In this document: positions 11,770 to 21,935 of the stretch, in pieces | Position numbering within the stretch: the first letter of the stretch is position 1 | Layout: the number at the start of each line of letters is the position of its first letter | Origin: Cinclus cinclus | Lineage: Eukaryota; Chordata; Aves; Passeriformes; Cinclidae | Direction of reading: 5' to 3' | DNA: 64,000 nucleotides | Assembly: GCF_963662255.1 (NCBI RefSeq) | Contig: NC_085081.1 | Coordinates: forward strand, 434,001-498,000 | Notes under the pieces: model-generated | The model's input: only the letters and a program-made list of their open reading frames with translations | Told to the model about the DNA's origin: nothing | Database searches by the model: none | Position numbers and translations under genes: made by a program

Positions 11770-12230
11770 CCTCGGGACTGCTGCTGCACCCCCCCCCCCC
11801 CCCCTTCCCCAGGACCCCCCACCCCAAATTTGGGGTCGGGGTGGGGGGGGGGGTGACTCCAAAAGCGGGGTTCGGCCTCCAAAAATGTTGGGGACGCCCC
11901 AAAATTCCAAGTCGGGGGGGGGGAGGGGGGGGGTCCTTGGACCGCTGACCCCTCCCCCCCACCCCCCCAAAAAAAAAAACAATTCCCCTCCCCCCCCTCT
12001 GAGGAAGTGCTGCTGGATTTTGGGGGGGAGGGGTTTCACATGGGACCCCCCATTGTGGGGGGGTCTGGGGTGGGGGTGGGGGAAGGAATTTGGGGTCTCC
12101 CCCCCCCATTTTTTTTTGGGGGGGGGGTCTTTCCCCCTCCCCCTCCCCCCAATTTATTTTGAGTTTTATTTTTTCAAGGCAATATTTAAAATCAGAGTCT
12201 ATAGGGGCCCCTCCCCCCAGGGCGGGGCCT
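11770..12230 (+). other. Possible CDK16 3'UTR exon, low confidence
   Basis: A CTCTCCCCACAG acceptor (11758-11769) is followed by non-repetitive GC-rich sequence, ending near AATATTTAAAATCAGAGTC at about 12180. With the donor at 10397 this could be a terminal noncoding exon. No protein is seen. Confidence 0.3.
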
Positions 12231-12297
12231 GCAGGGGGCGGGGCCTGATGGGGGAGGGGCCAAGGCAGGGGTGGGGGAGGGGAGCGCCCATGCCCCT

Positions 12298-14405
12298 TTG
12301 AGGTTACTCGGGGGTTGCTCACACTTTGCTCCAAGGTTGTTCACACTTTACTCCAGGGTTACTCCAGGGTTACTCCGACTTTACTCCCAGGCTGCTCCCA
12401 CGTTACTCCAAGGTTACTCCAGGGTTACTCCGACTTTACTCCCAGGCTGCTCCCACGTTACTCCAAGGTTACTCCAGTTTCACTCACACTTTACTCCCAG
12501 TCCGGTCCCACTTCACTCCAGGGTTCCTCCAACTTTACTCCAAGGTTGCTCACGCTTTACTCTGGGGGCACCCCCAGGTTACTCCAGGGTTACCCACATT
12601 TTACTCCAAGCTTGTTCCCACTTTACTCCAGGGTTACTCAGACTTTACTCCAAGGATGGTCTCACTTTGCTCTGTGGTTACCCCCGGGTTACTTTAGGGT
12701 TACTCAGACTTTACTCCCGGGTTGCTCCCACTTCACTCTGGGGGTACCCCTGGGTTACTCCAGAGTTACTCCGACTTTACTCCGAGGCAGCTCAGGCCCA
12801 GCTCTGTGGCCACAACTGCCCTACTCCAGCCTTACTCCACGACTACTCGGCCTCTTCTCGCTCCTCGGCTTCTACTCTCGATGACTCCGCAGTTACTCCG
12901 CAGCTACTCCGCAGTTACTCCGAGCTTTCTCAGCACTTCCATCGAGGCTGCTCAGGACTCGGCTCCTACGCAGATTTTACTCTGGAGTTACTCCCGGCCA
13001 GGGCGGGGCCTTTACTCACACGTTCCTCAGTCCCTGTTCGGATCTTACTTCAGCCTTGGAGATCCTTACTCTGAGTTTACTCCGAGGTTACTCGGAGTTT
13101 ACTCAGCCTCCGAAGTGCTCGGGACTTACTCCAGCCTCCCGCGGCTCCTTACTCCGGCCTTGCTCAGCTCCCCCTTTTGTGTTGTTGCCGCTCCTTCGGC
13201 GCTACTCACACTTTACTCCACTCCCTTGGATCCTCTTTGCCTTCGCTCCGCACTTACTCCGTCGTTACTCGGAGATTACCCGGCCTTTACTCGGAGATTA
13301 CTCGGCCTTTACTCGGGGGTTACTCTGCCGTTACTCAGAGATTGCTCGGCCTTTACTTAGAGGTTACTAAGCTCCTGCTTGGAGTTCACTCAGAGCTTAC
13401 TTGGCCTTTACTCGGAGATTGCTCAGTCCTTGCTCGGAGGTTACTCGGCCATTACTTGGAGGTTACTCGGCCTGTACTTGGAGTTTACTCAGAGCTTACT
13501 CAGCCTTTACTCGGAGCTTACTTGTCCATTACTCAGAGGTTACTCAGCCCCGGATCTTGACATTACTCAGACTCTCGCACAGCTGGGAGGGATCAGTCCC
13601 TACTCAGGAGTTACTCAGTCCTTACTCCGAGATCACTCAGCCACCGTTTCGCTCTCGTCGCCGCGCCGGGGCTGACCCGACGCTACTCCAGGGTTACTCA
13701 TGGCTTACTCCAGGGTGAATGTTTTTCTCCGGGATTGTTCGTGTTTTACTCCAGGATTACTCACGTTTTACTCCAGAGTTACGGTCTACTGAAGTGACGT
13801 CTTGCTGTGAGGTGGTTTTACCCCGGGGTTACCTTCACTTTACTCCAGTGCGATGTTTTACTCCAAGGTGACTCCTTTTACTCCAGGGTTACTCACACTT
13901 TCCTCTGGGGTTACTCACATTTTACTCTGTGGCAACTCGGATTTTTTCCAGTGTTACTCACACTTTGCTCCAGGGTTACACAGACTTTACTCTGAGGTGA
14001 CTCAGATTTTACTCTGGGGTTACTCACACCTTACTCTCGGGTTACTCCCATCTCCCACAAAGGACACTCTGCACACCCTGGGTGCTCCAGGGTTGCCCAG
14101 ACTTTACTCTTGGGTTACACAGACTTTACTCTGGGGTTAATCACACTTTACCCCAAGTTTACTCAGACTTTACTCCAGAGATACTCACACTTGACTCTGG
14201 GGTTCCTCACACTTTACTCCAAGGCTTTTTACACTTGACTCTGGGGTTCCACAGACTTTACTCCCAAGATACTCACACTTTACTCTGGGGTTACTCCGAC
14301 TTTACTCCTGGCTTACCCACACTTTACTCTGGGGCTACTCAGACTTTACTCCGAGTTTACTGAGACTTTACCCCAAGGTTACTCAGACTTTACTCTGGGG
14401 TTACT
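12298..14405. repeat. Minisatellite of GGTTACTCC-type units, about 2.1 kb
   Basis: Imperfect array of GGTTACTCCAGGGTTACTCC and ACTTTACTC in units of about 12-24 bp, drifting to TTACTCGGAGATTACTCGG at 13.2-13.6 kb. All three + frames stay open over parts of it, which is a repeat effect. No gene seen. Confidence 0.88.
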
Positions 14406-14454
14406 CCCCCTCCCCCCCCCACTCAGGATCCCCCTTCCCCTGCCCCTCCCCCCT

Positions 14455-14600
14455 CCCTATACATGGTGGGGGCGGGGCCTTTACACGGGGGGAGGGGCCC
14501 AGAGAGCCCCGCCCCCTTTGTGACGTCAGGGCGAGGGAGGGGCGTGGGCGGGGCCGCGGCGTTTCGGTTGTGACGGGAACGGAGCGGAATAAAAACCGAA
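14455..14600. promoter_or_regulatory. GC-box/CRE island with an AATAAA on +
   Basis: Unique CpG-rich sequence with several GGGCGGGG boxes, one TGACGTCA at 14521-14528 and AATAAA at 14588-14593. It may be distal RBM3 regulatory sequence or the 3' end of the upstream transcription unit; the sequence does not decide. Confidence 0.4.
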
Positions 14601-15010
14601 ATCCCTGCCCCAAAAACGGCACCGGGACCCCAAAAACAGCACCGGGACCCCAAAAACGGCACCGGGACCCCAAAAATGGCACCGGGAACCCTAAAAAAGG
14701 CACCGGGGGTGACCCCAAAAACGGCACCGGGACCCCAAAAACGGCACCGGGACCCCAAAAACGGCACCGGGAACCCTAAAAAAGGCACCGGGGGTGACCT
14801 CAAAAACGGCACTGGGGGACCCCAAAAACGGTACCGGGAACCCACAAATGGCACCGGGGGGGACCCCAAAATTGCCATTGGGACCCCAAAAACGGCACCG
14901 GGAACCCAAAACATCCTCACGATCCCCCAAAATATCACCTGGAACCACCCCCCCGGGAATCCTCAAACATAACCGGGACCCCCAAAATATCCCCGGGAAC
15001 CCCAAAACGT
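14600..15010. repeat. Minisatellite, ACGGCACCGGGACCCCAAAA, 20 bp
   Basis: About 20 imperfect units between the CRE island and the RBM3 promoter. Confidence 0.9.
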
Positions 15011-15039
15011 CCCCGCCACCCCCCCCCCGCCCCAGCTTT

Positions 15040-15235
15040 CAGCCATTCCACGCGGTTTCCTTTCCCCCCCCTCCTTCCTCCCGCCCCAATGGTCTCGTCC
15101 ACGCGCGCGGAGGGCGGGGCCGGAGCGCTCAGCCAATGGCGTGGCGGCGCGGGCGGTCACGTGGGGCGTGGCCGCTTAAAACGCGCGGGGCGTGGCGGGC
15201 GCGGCTGCAGTCGGGGCCCGCTCGGCGCCGCTCGG
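15040..15235 (+). promoter_or_regulatory. RBM3: RBM3 promoter and noncoding exon 1
   Basis: CpG-rich unique sequence with two CCAAT boxes (15086-15090, 15133-15137), GC boxes, a CACGTG E-box at about 15158 and a TTAAAA element near 15175. The presumed 5'UTR exon ends CTCGG/GTAAGT at 15235/15236, a strong donor. The transcription start is probably around 15200 but cannot be fixed. Confidence 0.65.
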
Positions 15236-15481
15236 GTAAGTGTGGGCCACTCGTATCGCCACTCTTCCGACATTTCCCCTTCTTTCTATCGCGATAATCG
15301 TGGGTTTAGTCGCTGTCGGGTCGCACTTTTCCCTCTCTCTCTCTCTTCCTCTCCGTTCTTTTTCCCGCCTCGGCGCTCTGAGGGCCGCGCGGGGTTGGCG
15401 CATGCGCGTGTGGGAGGCGGGAGCGGCACTTCCGGGGACGCCCACGTGGCTTTGGGGGAAGGGAGCCACGTGGGGCTCACG

Positions 15482-15683
15482 TGACGTCATTAAAGCGCCG
15501 GAAATGCTCGGTGACGTCATCACGAGGAGCCGGCGAGGAGCGATGGCGTCTCAAAGCGGGGGGGGGGGGGGGGTTCTGCAAAAATGGGGATTCCTGTGGG
15601 GGGGTGGGGTGTGTGACGTCAGAAATGCTGCGTCCCCAGGTTTCAACGTCACCGCAGGGGCAGGGCCCCGACTTATGACGTCA
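15482..15683 (+). promoter_or_regulatory. RBM3: Cluster of four palindromic CRE sites in RBM3 intron 1 and 5'UTR
   Basis: TGACGTCA occurs at 15482-15489, 15512-15519, 15614-15621 and 15676-15683, with a fifth at 14521-14528. The first overlaps a CACGTG E-box. This is the CREB/ATF consensus. Confidence 0.7.
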
Positions 15684-15809
15684 CGGCCGCCCCCGCCCCC
15701 CCACGCATGGCGGCGGAGGAGGGGAAGTTGTTCGTGGGGGGCCTCAACTACGACACGGACGAGCAGGGCCTGGAGCAGCATTTCAGCTCCTTCGGGCCCA
15801 TCTCGGAGG
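15640..15809 (+). CDS. RBM3: RBM3 exon 2 with start codon
   Basis: Acceptor CGTCCCCAG at 15631-15639; ATG at 15707; donor GTGAGA at 15810. The coding part is 103 nt (residues 1-34 plus one base). The 5'UTR part holds a CRE at 15676. Confidence 0.85.
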
Positions 15810-18800
15810 GTGAGAGCAAAATTCCCACCTGGGGGACCCGGAAACTGCTCCGAGACAGCCAAAAAGTGCCCCGGGACACCCAAAAACTGCTCTGGGGGAT
15901 CCAAAATCTGATCTGGGACACCCAAAAACTGCCCTGGGACACCCAAAAACTGCTCTGGGGGATCCGAAATCTGATTTGGGACACCCAAAAACTACCCTGG
16001 GACACCCAAAAACTGATCTGGGGGATCCGAAATCTGAGCTGGGACACCCAAAAACTGCTCTGGGGGATCCGAAATCTGATCTGGGACACCCAAAAACTAC
16101 CCTGGGACACCCAAAAACTGATCTGGGGGATCCGAAATCTGATCTGGGACACCCAAAAACTGCTCTGGGACACCCAAAATCTGATCTGGGGGATCCGAAA
16201 TCTCATCTGGGGGATCAAAAACTGCTCCGAGACACCCAAAAAGTGCCCTGGGACACCCAAAATCTGATCTGCGGGATCCGAAATCTGATCTGGGACACCC
16301 AAAAATTGATCTGGGGGACCCAAAATCTGATTTGGGGGATCAAAAACTGCTCCAAGACACCCAAAATCTGACCTGGGGGATCCAAAAATTGATCTGGGAC
16401 ACCCAAAAACTGCTCTGGGGGACCCAAAATGTGATCTGGGACACCCAAAAACTGATCTGGGGGATCTGAAATCTCATCTGGGACACCCAAAAATTGATCT
16501 GGGACACCCCAAAATCTGCTCTGGGGTATCCAAAAATTGATCTGGGGGACCCAAAATCTGATTTGGGGGATCAAAATCTGCTCTGGGGGATCCAAAATCT
16601 CATCTGGGACACCCAAAAACTCACCTGGGACACCCCAAATCCCCCCTGGAATCCCCAAATATTTCAGGCACCCCAATCTTTCCCCGTCATCTTCCACCAA
16701 AAAATTCTCTGGAACGCCCCAAATGAATTTTTTGGGGTTTTTAAAACTCTCTTGGAATTTTTCTGGGAGTCACCAAAATTTGTTGGAGCACCCCAAAATT
16801 CCACTTTGGGACGCTCCCAAATTCCTTTCTGGGATCTTTTTTTTTTTTTTTCTTTTTTTCCCCCTCTCTGAATTTTCTAGAACTTTCCAGCACCCCCTGG
16901 AATGCCCCAAATCCCAACCTGGGACACCCCAAATCCCAACCTGGGACACCCCAAATCCCAAACTGGGACACCCCAAATCCCAATCTGGGACACCCCAAAT
17001 CCCAAACTGGGACGCCCCAAATCCCAAACTGGGACACCCCAAATCCCAAACTGGGACGCCCCAAATCCCAACCTGGGACACCCCAAATCCTAAACTGGGA
17101 CACCCCAAATCCCAAACTGGGACACCCCAAATCCCAAACTGGAACACCCCAAATCCGAAACTGGGACACCCCAAATCCCAACCTGGGACACCCCAAATCC
17201 CAAACTGGAACACCCCAAATCCGAAACTGGGACACCCCAAATCCCAACCTGGGACACCCCAAATCCCAACCTGGGACGCCCCAAATCCCAAACTGGGACA
17301 CCCCAAATCCCAACCTGGGACACCCCAAATCCCAAACTGGGACGCCCCAAATCCCAAACTGGGACACCCCAAATCCGAAACTGGGACACCCCAAATCCGA
17401 AACTGGGACACCCCAAATCCCAAACTGGGACGCCCCAAATCCCAAACTGGAACACCCCAAATCCCAAATCCCAACCTGGGACACCCCAAATCCCAAATCC
17501 CAAACTGGGACACCCCAAATCTTTCCCTTGTATCAATCCCCACCTCAAACCCTCCTGTGACCCCTCCCCCCCCACTCCCACCCCCCAATAAAAAAACCCC
17601 AAAAACCCCAAATCTTTTCCTCTCTCCTCCAACTTTGAACATTCATTTCAAACCAAAGCCCCTCCTTGGCTCCAAATCCCATTTTTGGGGGGTCCCGAAG
17701 GTGCCCCCCCCCCCGTCCCAGGGGGATTTGGGGGTTCCCAGCCCCTCTGAACCCCGATTTTCCCCAGTGGTGGTGGTGAAGGACAGGGAGACCCAACGGT
17801 CCCGAGGCTTCGGCTTCGTCACCTTCGCCAACCCCGAGCACGCCAGCGACGCCATGCAGGCCATGAACGGGGAGGTGGGGGCACCTGGGGGCACCTGGGG
17901 GCACCTGGGGGGCACCTGGGGGGGTTTGGGGTCACCTGGGGGGCACCTGGGGGGCACCTGGGGGCACCTGGGGGGGATTGGGGCACCTGGGGGGCACCTG
18001 GGGGGGATTGGGGCACCTGGGGGGCACCTGGGGGGCACCTGGGGGGGTTTGGGGTCACCTGGGGGGCACCTGGGGGGCACCTGGGGGGCACCTGGGGGGG
18101 ATTGGGGCACCTGGGGGCACCTGGGGGGCACCTGGGGGCACCTGGGGGGCACCTGGGGGGGTTTGGGGTCACCTGGGGGGCACCTGGGGGCACCTGGGGG
18201 GCACCTGGGGGGGTTTGGGGTCACCTGGGGGGCACCTGGGGGGCACCTGGGGGGGATTGGGGCACCTGGGGGGCACCTGGGGGGCACCTGGGGGGTTAGG
18301 GGGCACCTGGGGGGGTTTGGGGTCACCTGGGGGGCACCTGGGGGGCACCTGGGGGGGTTTGGGGTCACCTGGGGGGCACCTGGGGGGGATTGGGGCACCT
18401 GGGGGGCACCTGGGGGGCACCTGGGGGGGATTGGTGGCACCTGGGGGGGTTTGGGTCACCTGGGGGTCACCTGGGGGGCACCTGGGGGGGATTGGGGCAC
18501 CTGGGGGGCACCTGGGGGGGTTTGGGGGTCACCTGGGGGGTGTGGGGGTCACCTGGGGGGGTTTGGGGCACCTGGGGGCACCCAACGGGATTTAGGGCAC
18601 TCGGGGGGGGCTGGGGCGTGGCAGGAAGTGCTCGTGGTGACCCCAGAGTGTCCCCGTGCTGCCCCCAGTTAACCCCAGTTCTCCCCAGTTGCCCCCAGTT
18701 GCTCCCAGTTAACCCCAGTTCTCCCCAGTGCCTGGACGGGCGCCAGATCCGCGTTGACCACGCCGGGAAATCTCCCCGGGGGGCCCGGGGGGGCTACGGG

Positions 18801-21067
18801 GGCAACCGGGGCCGGGGCCGGGGCTACGGCCGAGGTGAGGGGGGGGGTTTGGGGTGCGGGGGGTTTGGGGTTTGGGGTCCTGGGTTTGGGGTTTGGGGTG
18901 CTGGGTTTGGGAGGTTTGGGGTCCTGGGTTTGGGGTGCGGGGTTTGGGGTTTGGGGTCCTGGGTTTGGGGTGCGGGGTTTGGGGTTTGGGGGGTTTGGGG
19001 TGTGGGGGGTTTGAGTCCTGGGTCTGGGGTCTGGGGTTTGGGGGGTTTGGGGGGTTTGAGGTTTGAGGGGTTTGGGGTTTGAGGGGTTTGGGGTCCTGGG
19101 TTTGGGGTTTGGGGGATTTGGGATCCTGGGTTTGGGAGGTTTGGGATTTGGGGGATTTGGGGTTTGGGGGATTTGGGATGTTTGGGGTTTGGGGGGTTTG
19201 GGGTGTGGGGGGTTTGGGTCCTGGGTCTGTGGTCTGGGGTTTGGGGGGTTTGGGGGATTTGGGGGGTTTGGAGTTTTTGGGGTTTGGGATCCTGGGTTTG
19301 GGGGATTTGGGATGTTTGGGGGGTTTGGGAACTCAGGAGTTTGGGGGGTTTGGGGTCCTGGGTTTAGGGTTTGGGGTGTGGGGGATTTGGGGTTAGGGAA
19401 CTCAGGGGTTTGGGATCTTGGAGGTTTGGGGTTTGGGGTCTCAGGTTGGGCGTTTGGGATCCTGGGGTTTGGGATCTCAGGGGTTTGGGGTGTCTGGGGT
19501 TTGGGATCCTGGGTTTGGAGGAATTTGGGATTTGAGTGTTTTGGGGGGTTTGGGATCCTGGGTTTGAGATTTGGCAACTCAGGGGTTTGGGGTTTTTGGG
19601 GTTTGGGAACTCAGGGGTTTGGGGTTTGGGATCCTGGGTTTGAGATTTGGGAACTCAGGGGTTTGGGATTTTCAGGGATTGGGGTTTGGGATTTCAGGGA
19701 TTTGGGGTTTGGAGGAACTTGGGGTTTGAATATTTTGCGGGGTTTGTGATCTGGGGTTTGGGGTTCAGGCTCTGAGGTTTGGAGGTTTTGGGGGTTTGGG
19801 GATTTGGGGTGTTTGGGGTTTGGCTTTTGGGGTGGGAAGCTCTGCAGTCCCAGATGGAATTTAGGGTTTGGGACGAGAAGATTTTGGGGGCAGTTTTGTG
19901 ATTTGGGGCGGGAGGATTTCAGGATTTCTGGGCTGTTTCCACCAATGGTTTTTTTTTGTTTGTTTGGTTTTTTTTTGTTTTTCTGGGGTTTTCTTTTTCT
20001 CTTTTTTTTTCTCCAATCCCATAAAATTTGGGGTTTTCCTGCAGGAGGAGGCGACCGTGGCTACGGGGGTCGCTACGACGGACGCAGCGGGGGCGGCTAC
20101 GGGGGGGGGTCCCGGGACTACGGCGGCCGGTGAGGACCTGGGGGTGGGGAGGGTCCGGGGGTCGTGGGGAGGGGGCTGGGGGGGATTTGGGGAAGGGTCC
20201 CGGGGGGAGCTGGGGGGGATTTGGGGGTTTGGGGAAGGGTCCCTGGGGGGGGTCTGGGGGGATTTGGGGGTTTGGGGAAGGGTCCCGGGGGGGTCTGGGG
20301 GGATTTGGGGGTTTGGGGAAGGGTCCCTGGTGGGGGTCTGGGGGGATTTGGGGGTTTGGGGAAGGGTCCCGGGGGGAGCTGGGGGGGATTTGGGGGTTTG
20401 GGGAAGGGTCCCTGGTGGGGGTCTGGGGGGGATTTGGAGGTTTGGGGAAGGGTCCCGGGGGGGTCTGGGGGGATTTGGGGGTTTGGGAAGGGTCCCTGGT
20501 GGGGGTCTGGGGGGGATTTGGGGGTTTGGGGAAGGGTCCCTGGGGGGGGTCTGGGGGGATTTGGGGGTTTGGGGAAGGGTCCCGGGGGCAGCTGGGGGGG
20601 ATTTGGGAGTCTTGGGGGGGATGGGGGGATTTGGGGGTCATGGGGAGGGGTCTGGGGGGATTTGGGGGTCTGGGGGGGCGCTGGGGGGGATTTGGTGATT
20701 TGGGGGTCTGGGGGGGGGCTGGGGGTCGTGGGGAGGGGTCTGGGGGGGGTATTGGGGTAGATTTGGGGGGTCCTGGGGAGGGATTTGGGGGGGGGCTGGG
20801 AGGGGATTGAAGGTTTTTGGGGGGGGTCCCCCTGGGTGTTTTTTGGGATCTCTCCCAGCTATTTCTGGGATCCTCCCCGTGGTTTTTTGGGGTCCCCCCC
20901 CGTGGTTTTTGGGGTCCCCTGTGGTTTTTGGGGTCCCCTGTGGTTTTTGGGGTCCCCCCCGTGTGTTTTTGGGGTCCCCCTGAGCCCAGCCCCCTCCCCA
21001 CAGCACCCAGGGCGGTTTTGGCGAGCGCTTCCCCTCGGCCTCGTACAGAGACAACTACGACAACTGA
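15707..21067 (+). CDS. RBM3: RBM3, cold-inducible RNA-binding protein (complete CDS, five coding exons)
   Basis: Small glycine-rich RRM protein induced by mild cold; it binds mRNA and supports translation and survival (family knowledge). Exons 15707-15809, 17768-17874, 18729-18834, 20045-20129 and 21004-21067 join in phase to 154 residues plus TGA; human RBM3 has 157. The RRM spans about residues 6-84, with RNP2 LFVGGL at 8-13 and RNP1 RGFGFVTF at 47-54. The tail is Arg/Gly/Tyr-rich ([27 protein letters not shown]) and ends [22 protein letters not shown] and the YRDNYDN end match RBM3, whereas CIRBP has VDQAGKS and a longer tail. The start is the first ATG after the acceptor at 15639 and gives [12 protein letters not shown] (human [12 protein letters not shown]). 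No frameshifts, so the gene looks intact. Confidence 0.95.
15810..16660. repeat. Minisatellite in RBM3 intron, GGGACACCCAAAAACTGCTC family
   Basis: Units of about 21 bp arranged as alternating pairs (GGGACACCCAAAAACTG, GGGGGATCCGAAATCTGAT). Starts close to the donor. Confidence 0.9.
16895..17520. repeat. Minisatellite, AACTGGGACACCCCAAATCC, 22 bp
   Basis: About 28 regular units with C/A variation, in the same RBM3 intron. ORFs on both strands are artefacts. Confidence 0.93.
17768..17874 (+). CDS. RBM3: RBM3 exon 3 (RNP1)
   Basis: Acceptor TTCCCCAG; donor GTGGGG. It encodes [20 protein letters not shown] then [16 protein letters not shown]. Confidence 0.95.
17875..18600. repeat. Minisatellite starting at the RBM3 exon 3 donor
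   Basis: Units of GGGGGGCACCTGGGGGGCAC with GGGATTGGGGCACCTG and GGGTTTGGGGTCACCTG variants. It begins at the splice junction and has very high G-run density on +. Confidence 0.92.
18729..18834 (+). CDS. RBM3: RBM3 exon 4
   Basis: Acceptor TCTCCCCAG; donor GTGAGG. It encodes [20 protein letters not shown] then [15 protein letters not shown]: end of the RRM and start of the RGG region. Confidence 0.95.
18835..19830. repeat. GGTTTGGGGT/CCTGGGTTTGGG minisatellite
   Basis: About 1 kb of imperfect units built from GGGGTTTGGGGTCCTGGGTT. Begins at the donor. Confidence 0.9.
20045..20129 (+). CDS. RBM3: RBM3 exon 5 (YGG-rich)
   Basis: Acceptor TTTTCCTGCAG; donor GTGAGG. It encodes [20 protein letters not shown] then GSRDYGG. 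Confidence 0.94.
20130..20800. repeat. Minisatellite starting at the RBM3 exon 5 donor, about 55-60 bp
   Basis: Units built from GATTTGGGGGTTTGGGGAAG and GGTCCCTGGTGGGGGTCTGG. Confidence 0.9.
21004..21067 (+). CDS. RBM3: RBM3 last coding exon ([21 protein letters not shown])
   Basis: Acceptor CCTCCCCACAG; stop TGA at 21065-21067. The terminal ASYRDNYDN is the RBM3 family signature. The stop is followed at once by GAG/GTAGGG, a possible donor for a 3'UTR intron. Confidence 0.95.
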
Positions 21068-21079
21068 GGTAGGGACGGG

Positions 21080-21506
21080 GGCACGGGGGGACCCCAAAAA
21101 CCACAGGGGGACCCCAAAACTGACCGGGGGACCCCAAAAACCACAGGGGACCCAAAAACCACAGGGGGACCCCAAAACTGACCGGGGGGACCCCAAAAAC
21201 CACAGGGGGACCCCAAAACTGACCGGGGGACCCCAAAACTGACCGGGGTCACCCCAAAACTGACCGGGGGACCCTAAAACTGATCGGGGTCACCCAAAAC
21301 TGACCGGGGTCACCCCAAAACTGACCGGGGGACCCTAAAACTGACCGGGGTCACCCCAAAAACGGCCGGGGGACCCCAAAAACTGATCGGGGTCACCCCA
21401 AAACTGACCAGGGTCACCCCAAAACTGACCGGTGGACCCCCAAATACTGATCGGGGGGACCCCAAAAACTGATCGGGGGGACCCCAAAAGGGACTGGGGG
21501 GACCCC
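21080..21506. repeat. Minisatellite, ACCCCAAAACTGACCGGGGG, about 21 bp
   Basis: About 20 units downstream of the RBM3 stop, running into the gap. The contig breaks within the array. Confidence 0.92.
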
Positions 21507-21706
21507 NNNNNNNNNNNNNNNNNNNNNNNNNNNNNNNNNNNNNNNNNNNNNNNNNNNNNNNNNNNNNNNNNNNNNNNNNNNNNNNNNNNNNNNNNNNNNN
21601 NNNNNNNNNNNNNNNNNNNNNNNNNNNNNNNNNNNNNNNNNNNNNNNNNNNNNNNNNNNNNNNNNNNNNNNNNNNNNNNNNNNNNNNNNNNNNNNNNNNN
21701 NNNNNN
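21507..21706. other. Assembly gap, 200 N
   Basis: Exactly 200 N between the RBM3 contig and the contig holding the 5' half of MEGF8. Confidence 0.99.
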
Positions 21707-21748
21707 CCTCCAGCTCCGTTTCCCTCACCCCCTCCCCCGACTGGAACC

Positions 21749-21935
21749 ATGGGGGTCCCCGGGACGATCCCGGCTCTGCTTTTGGGATTTTTTGGGATTT
21801 TTTTGGGGATCCCACCCCAAATAAGAGCCGGGGATTGCAAAGGGCAGCGCCGGGTGCTGAGGGGACCCCGAGGCTTCGTCACCGATGGCCCTGGCAATTA
21901 CTCGGTCAACGGCAACTGCGAGTGGCTCATCGAGG
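21749..21935 (+). CDS. MEGF8: MEGF8 exon 1: signal peptide and start of CUB
   Basis: ATG at 21749, hydrophobic leader to about residue 27, then [10 protein letters not shown] and [14 protein letters not shown]. Donor GTGAGG at 21936. Human mature MEGF8 also begins GDCKGQ. Confidence 0.9.

Noticed and set aside
12298..14405. Open + frames in all three phases as a protein gene
   Set aside because: Openness in every frame follows from the GGTTACTCC unit; no splice-bounded conserved block was found.
15707..21067. CIRBP instead of RBM3
   Set aside because: VDHAGKS, NPEHAS and the YRDNYDN end match RBM3; length 154 is near RBM3 (157) rather than CIRBP (172).
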